A stretch of 7,272 nucleotides of DNA from Balneolaceae bacterium (GTDB taxonomy: Bacteria; Bacteroidota; Rhodothermia; Balneolales; Balneolaceae). The notes below the pieces were generated by a model. It saw only the letters and a list, made by a program, of their open reading frames with translations. It did not search any database and was not told the origin of the DNA. Position 1 is the stretch's first letter. Each line of letters begins with the position of its first letter. Shown here in pieces: positions 6,533 through 7,272 of the stretch. The translations under genes and the position numbers were made by a program. Location of the stretch: positions 1 to 7,272 of the forward strand of contig SKZL01000011.1 in assembly GCA_007127395.1 (NCBI GenBank). The letters are read 5' to 3'.

Positions 6533-7272
6533 ATGAAAAAGATTTTACTGTTATCTGCGATTACCATTCTCTCTTATTGCCATCTCTCAGCTCAGGAAAG
6601 CATCTCGTTTCCGGAAGATCTGGATGGCAGCCAAACTACTTGGAGCGTCGGAATCAGCGGCTCGCAGGCCTCCTATTCCAATTGGGCTCAAGGTGGAGTT
6701 AATAATATTGCCGCAACCGGCCGAACCAATTTTACCACTGTCTATCATAGTGGAAAGTTTTCATATGGATTTCTTGTCAATGCTCGATTTGGAAAGACAA
6801 AAGTGCAAAATGAAGGGGTCAGAAAGATAGATGACCGGCTCTTTATCAAAAATCGTTTCCTTTATGATTTGGGAGATGATCAGTCTGATTTTAAATTATT
6901 TGGTAACATCAAAATCCGCACACAGTTTGATGATGGATTTGATTACGGGAAAGGTCCGGATGGATCTGACCTGAAAATCTCCTCTTTTATGGCACCTGCA
7001 TATTTTACCCAGGATGCAGGACTTGCATACATACCCAATGAAACATTTTCTGTTGAGTTGGGATTGGGCCTTCAGCAAACATTTATCAAAGACCGCTCAC
7101 TCTCTACTGTTTATGGGTTACCTGAGGGTGACCGTTTCCGTTCTGAAGCGGGTTTTACTTTTGGATCAAGCCTTAAAACTGGTATTGCCGAAAACCTTAC
7201 ATACTCTTCGTCACTCAACACGTTTACGAGTTTCAACAAATCCTTGAAAAGCACGGATATCTACTTTTCGAA
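6533..7272 (+). CDS. DUF3078 family secreted/outer-membrane protein, 3' end missing
   Basis: The frame is open from ATG 6533 to the right edge (246 codons plus two bases), so the C terminus is missing. Residues 1-20 form a signal peptide: MKK, a hydrophobic stretch, then LSA before Gln21, where signal peptidase I would cut. Cys16 follows Tyr, which fits a lipobox poorly, so a lipoprotein is unlikely. The mature part resembles DUF3078, a Bacteroidota family: SNWAQGGVNN (49-58) matches its typical SNWAxGG motif, then alternating short polar/aromatic strands, KIDDRLFIKNRF (98-109), and FMAPAY (152-157). The strand pattern suggests an outer-membrane beta-barrel, but no specific role is known to me. 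It lies 29 bases after the phosphoribosyltransferase gene, with no terminator between. Confidence 0.86.
   Translation, partial: MKKILLLSAITILSYCHLSAQESISFPEDLDGSQTTWSVGISGSQASYSNWAQGGVNNIAATGRTNFTTVYHSGKFSYGFLVNARFGKTKVQNEGVRKIDDRLFIKNRFLYDLGDDQSDFKLFGNIKIRTQFDDGFDYGKGPDGSDLKISSFMAPAYFTQDAGLAYIPNETFSVELGLGLQQTFIKDRSLSTVYGLPEGDRFRSEAGFTFGSSLKTGIAENLTYSSSLNTFTSFNKSLKSTDIYFS

Noticed and set aside
1..7272. Mobile element, CRISPR array, toxin-antitoxin or defence system
   Set aside because: I found no direct repeats, terminal inverted repeats, transposase, recombinase, or small gene pair of that type; all long frames are accounted for by housekeeping or Bacteroidota-family genes.

Overview
The window looks like an ordinary chromosomal housekeeping region from a member of the Bacteroidota/Balneolota group (FCB superphylum). 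Three things point there. Two proteins belong to families I know mainly from that group (DUF2851 and DUF3078). No start codon has a Shine-Dalgarno sequence at usable spacing. Promoter-like sites fit the Bacteroidota form TTTG/TTG, about 20 bases, TAnnTTTG better than the sigma-70 form. Base composition is moderate, about 43% G+C by eye. A Balneola-like genus is my best guess, but it is an inference.

Layout, left to right. Positions 22-5898 are all on the minus strand and so read right to left: a DUF2851 protein, tRNA-Gln(UUG), prs (PRPP synthetase), rplY (ribosomal protein L25/CTC), pth (peptidyl-tRNA hydrolase) and hppA (membrane ion-pumping pyrophosphatase). From prs to hppA the gaps are only 16-44 bases, so these four may share a transcript. 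A good promoter for the tRNA overlaps the stop codon of the DUF2851 gene. A 125-base divergent region (5899-6023) separates this block from a plus-strand pair: a PyrR-like phosphoribosyltransferase and a secreted DUF3078 protein that runs off the right edge.

How the genes relate. prs makes PRPP, and the phosphoribosyltransferase probably uses PRPP and releases pyrophosphate. Pyrophosphate from this and other biosynthesis is the fuel of HppA. tRNA-Gln, L25 and Pth all belong to translation. tRNA-Gln/prs/rplY/pth is a common bacterial neighbourhood.

I see no mobile element, CRISPR array, phage gene, defence module or other new multi-gene system. The most unusual signal is a perfect 11-bp hairpin followed by a T-rich tract, oriented as an intrinsic terminator but lying inside the pth coding sequence. 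Others worth a look are the prs start next to the tRNA, the TTG start and C-terminal cysteine cluster of the DUF2851 protein, the very acidic L25 tail, and the solitary PyrR-like protein.
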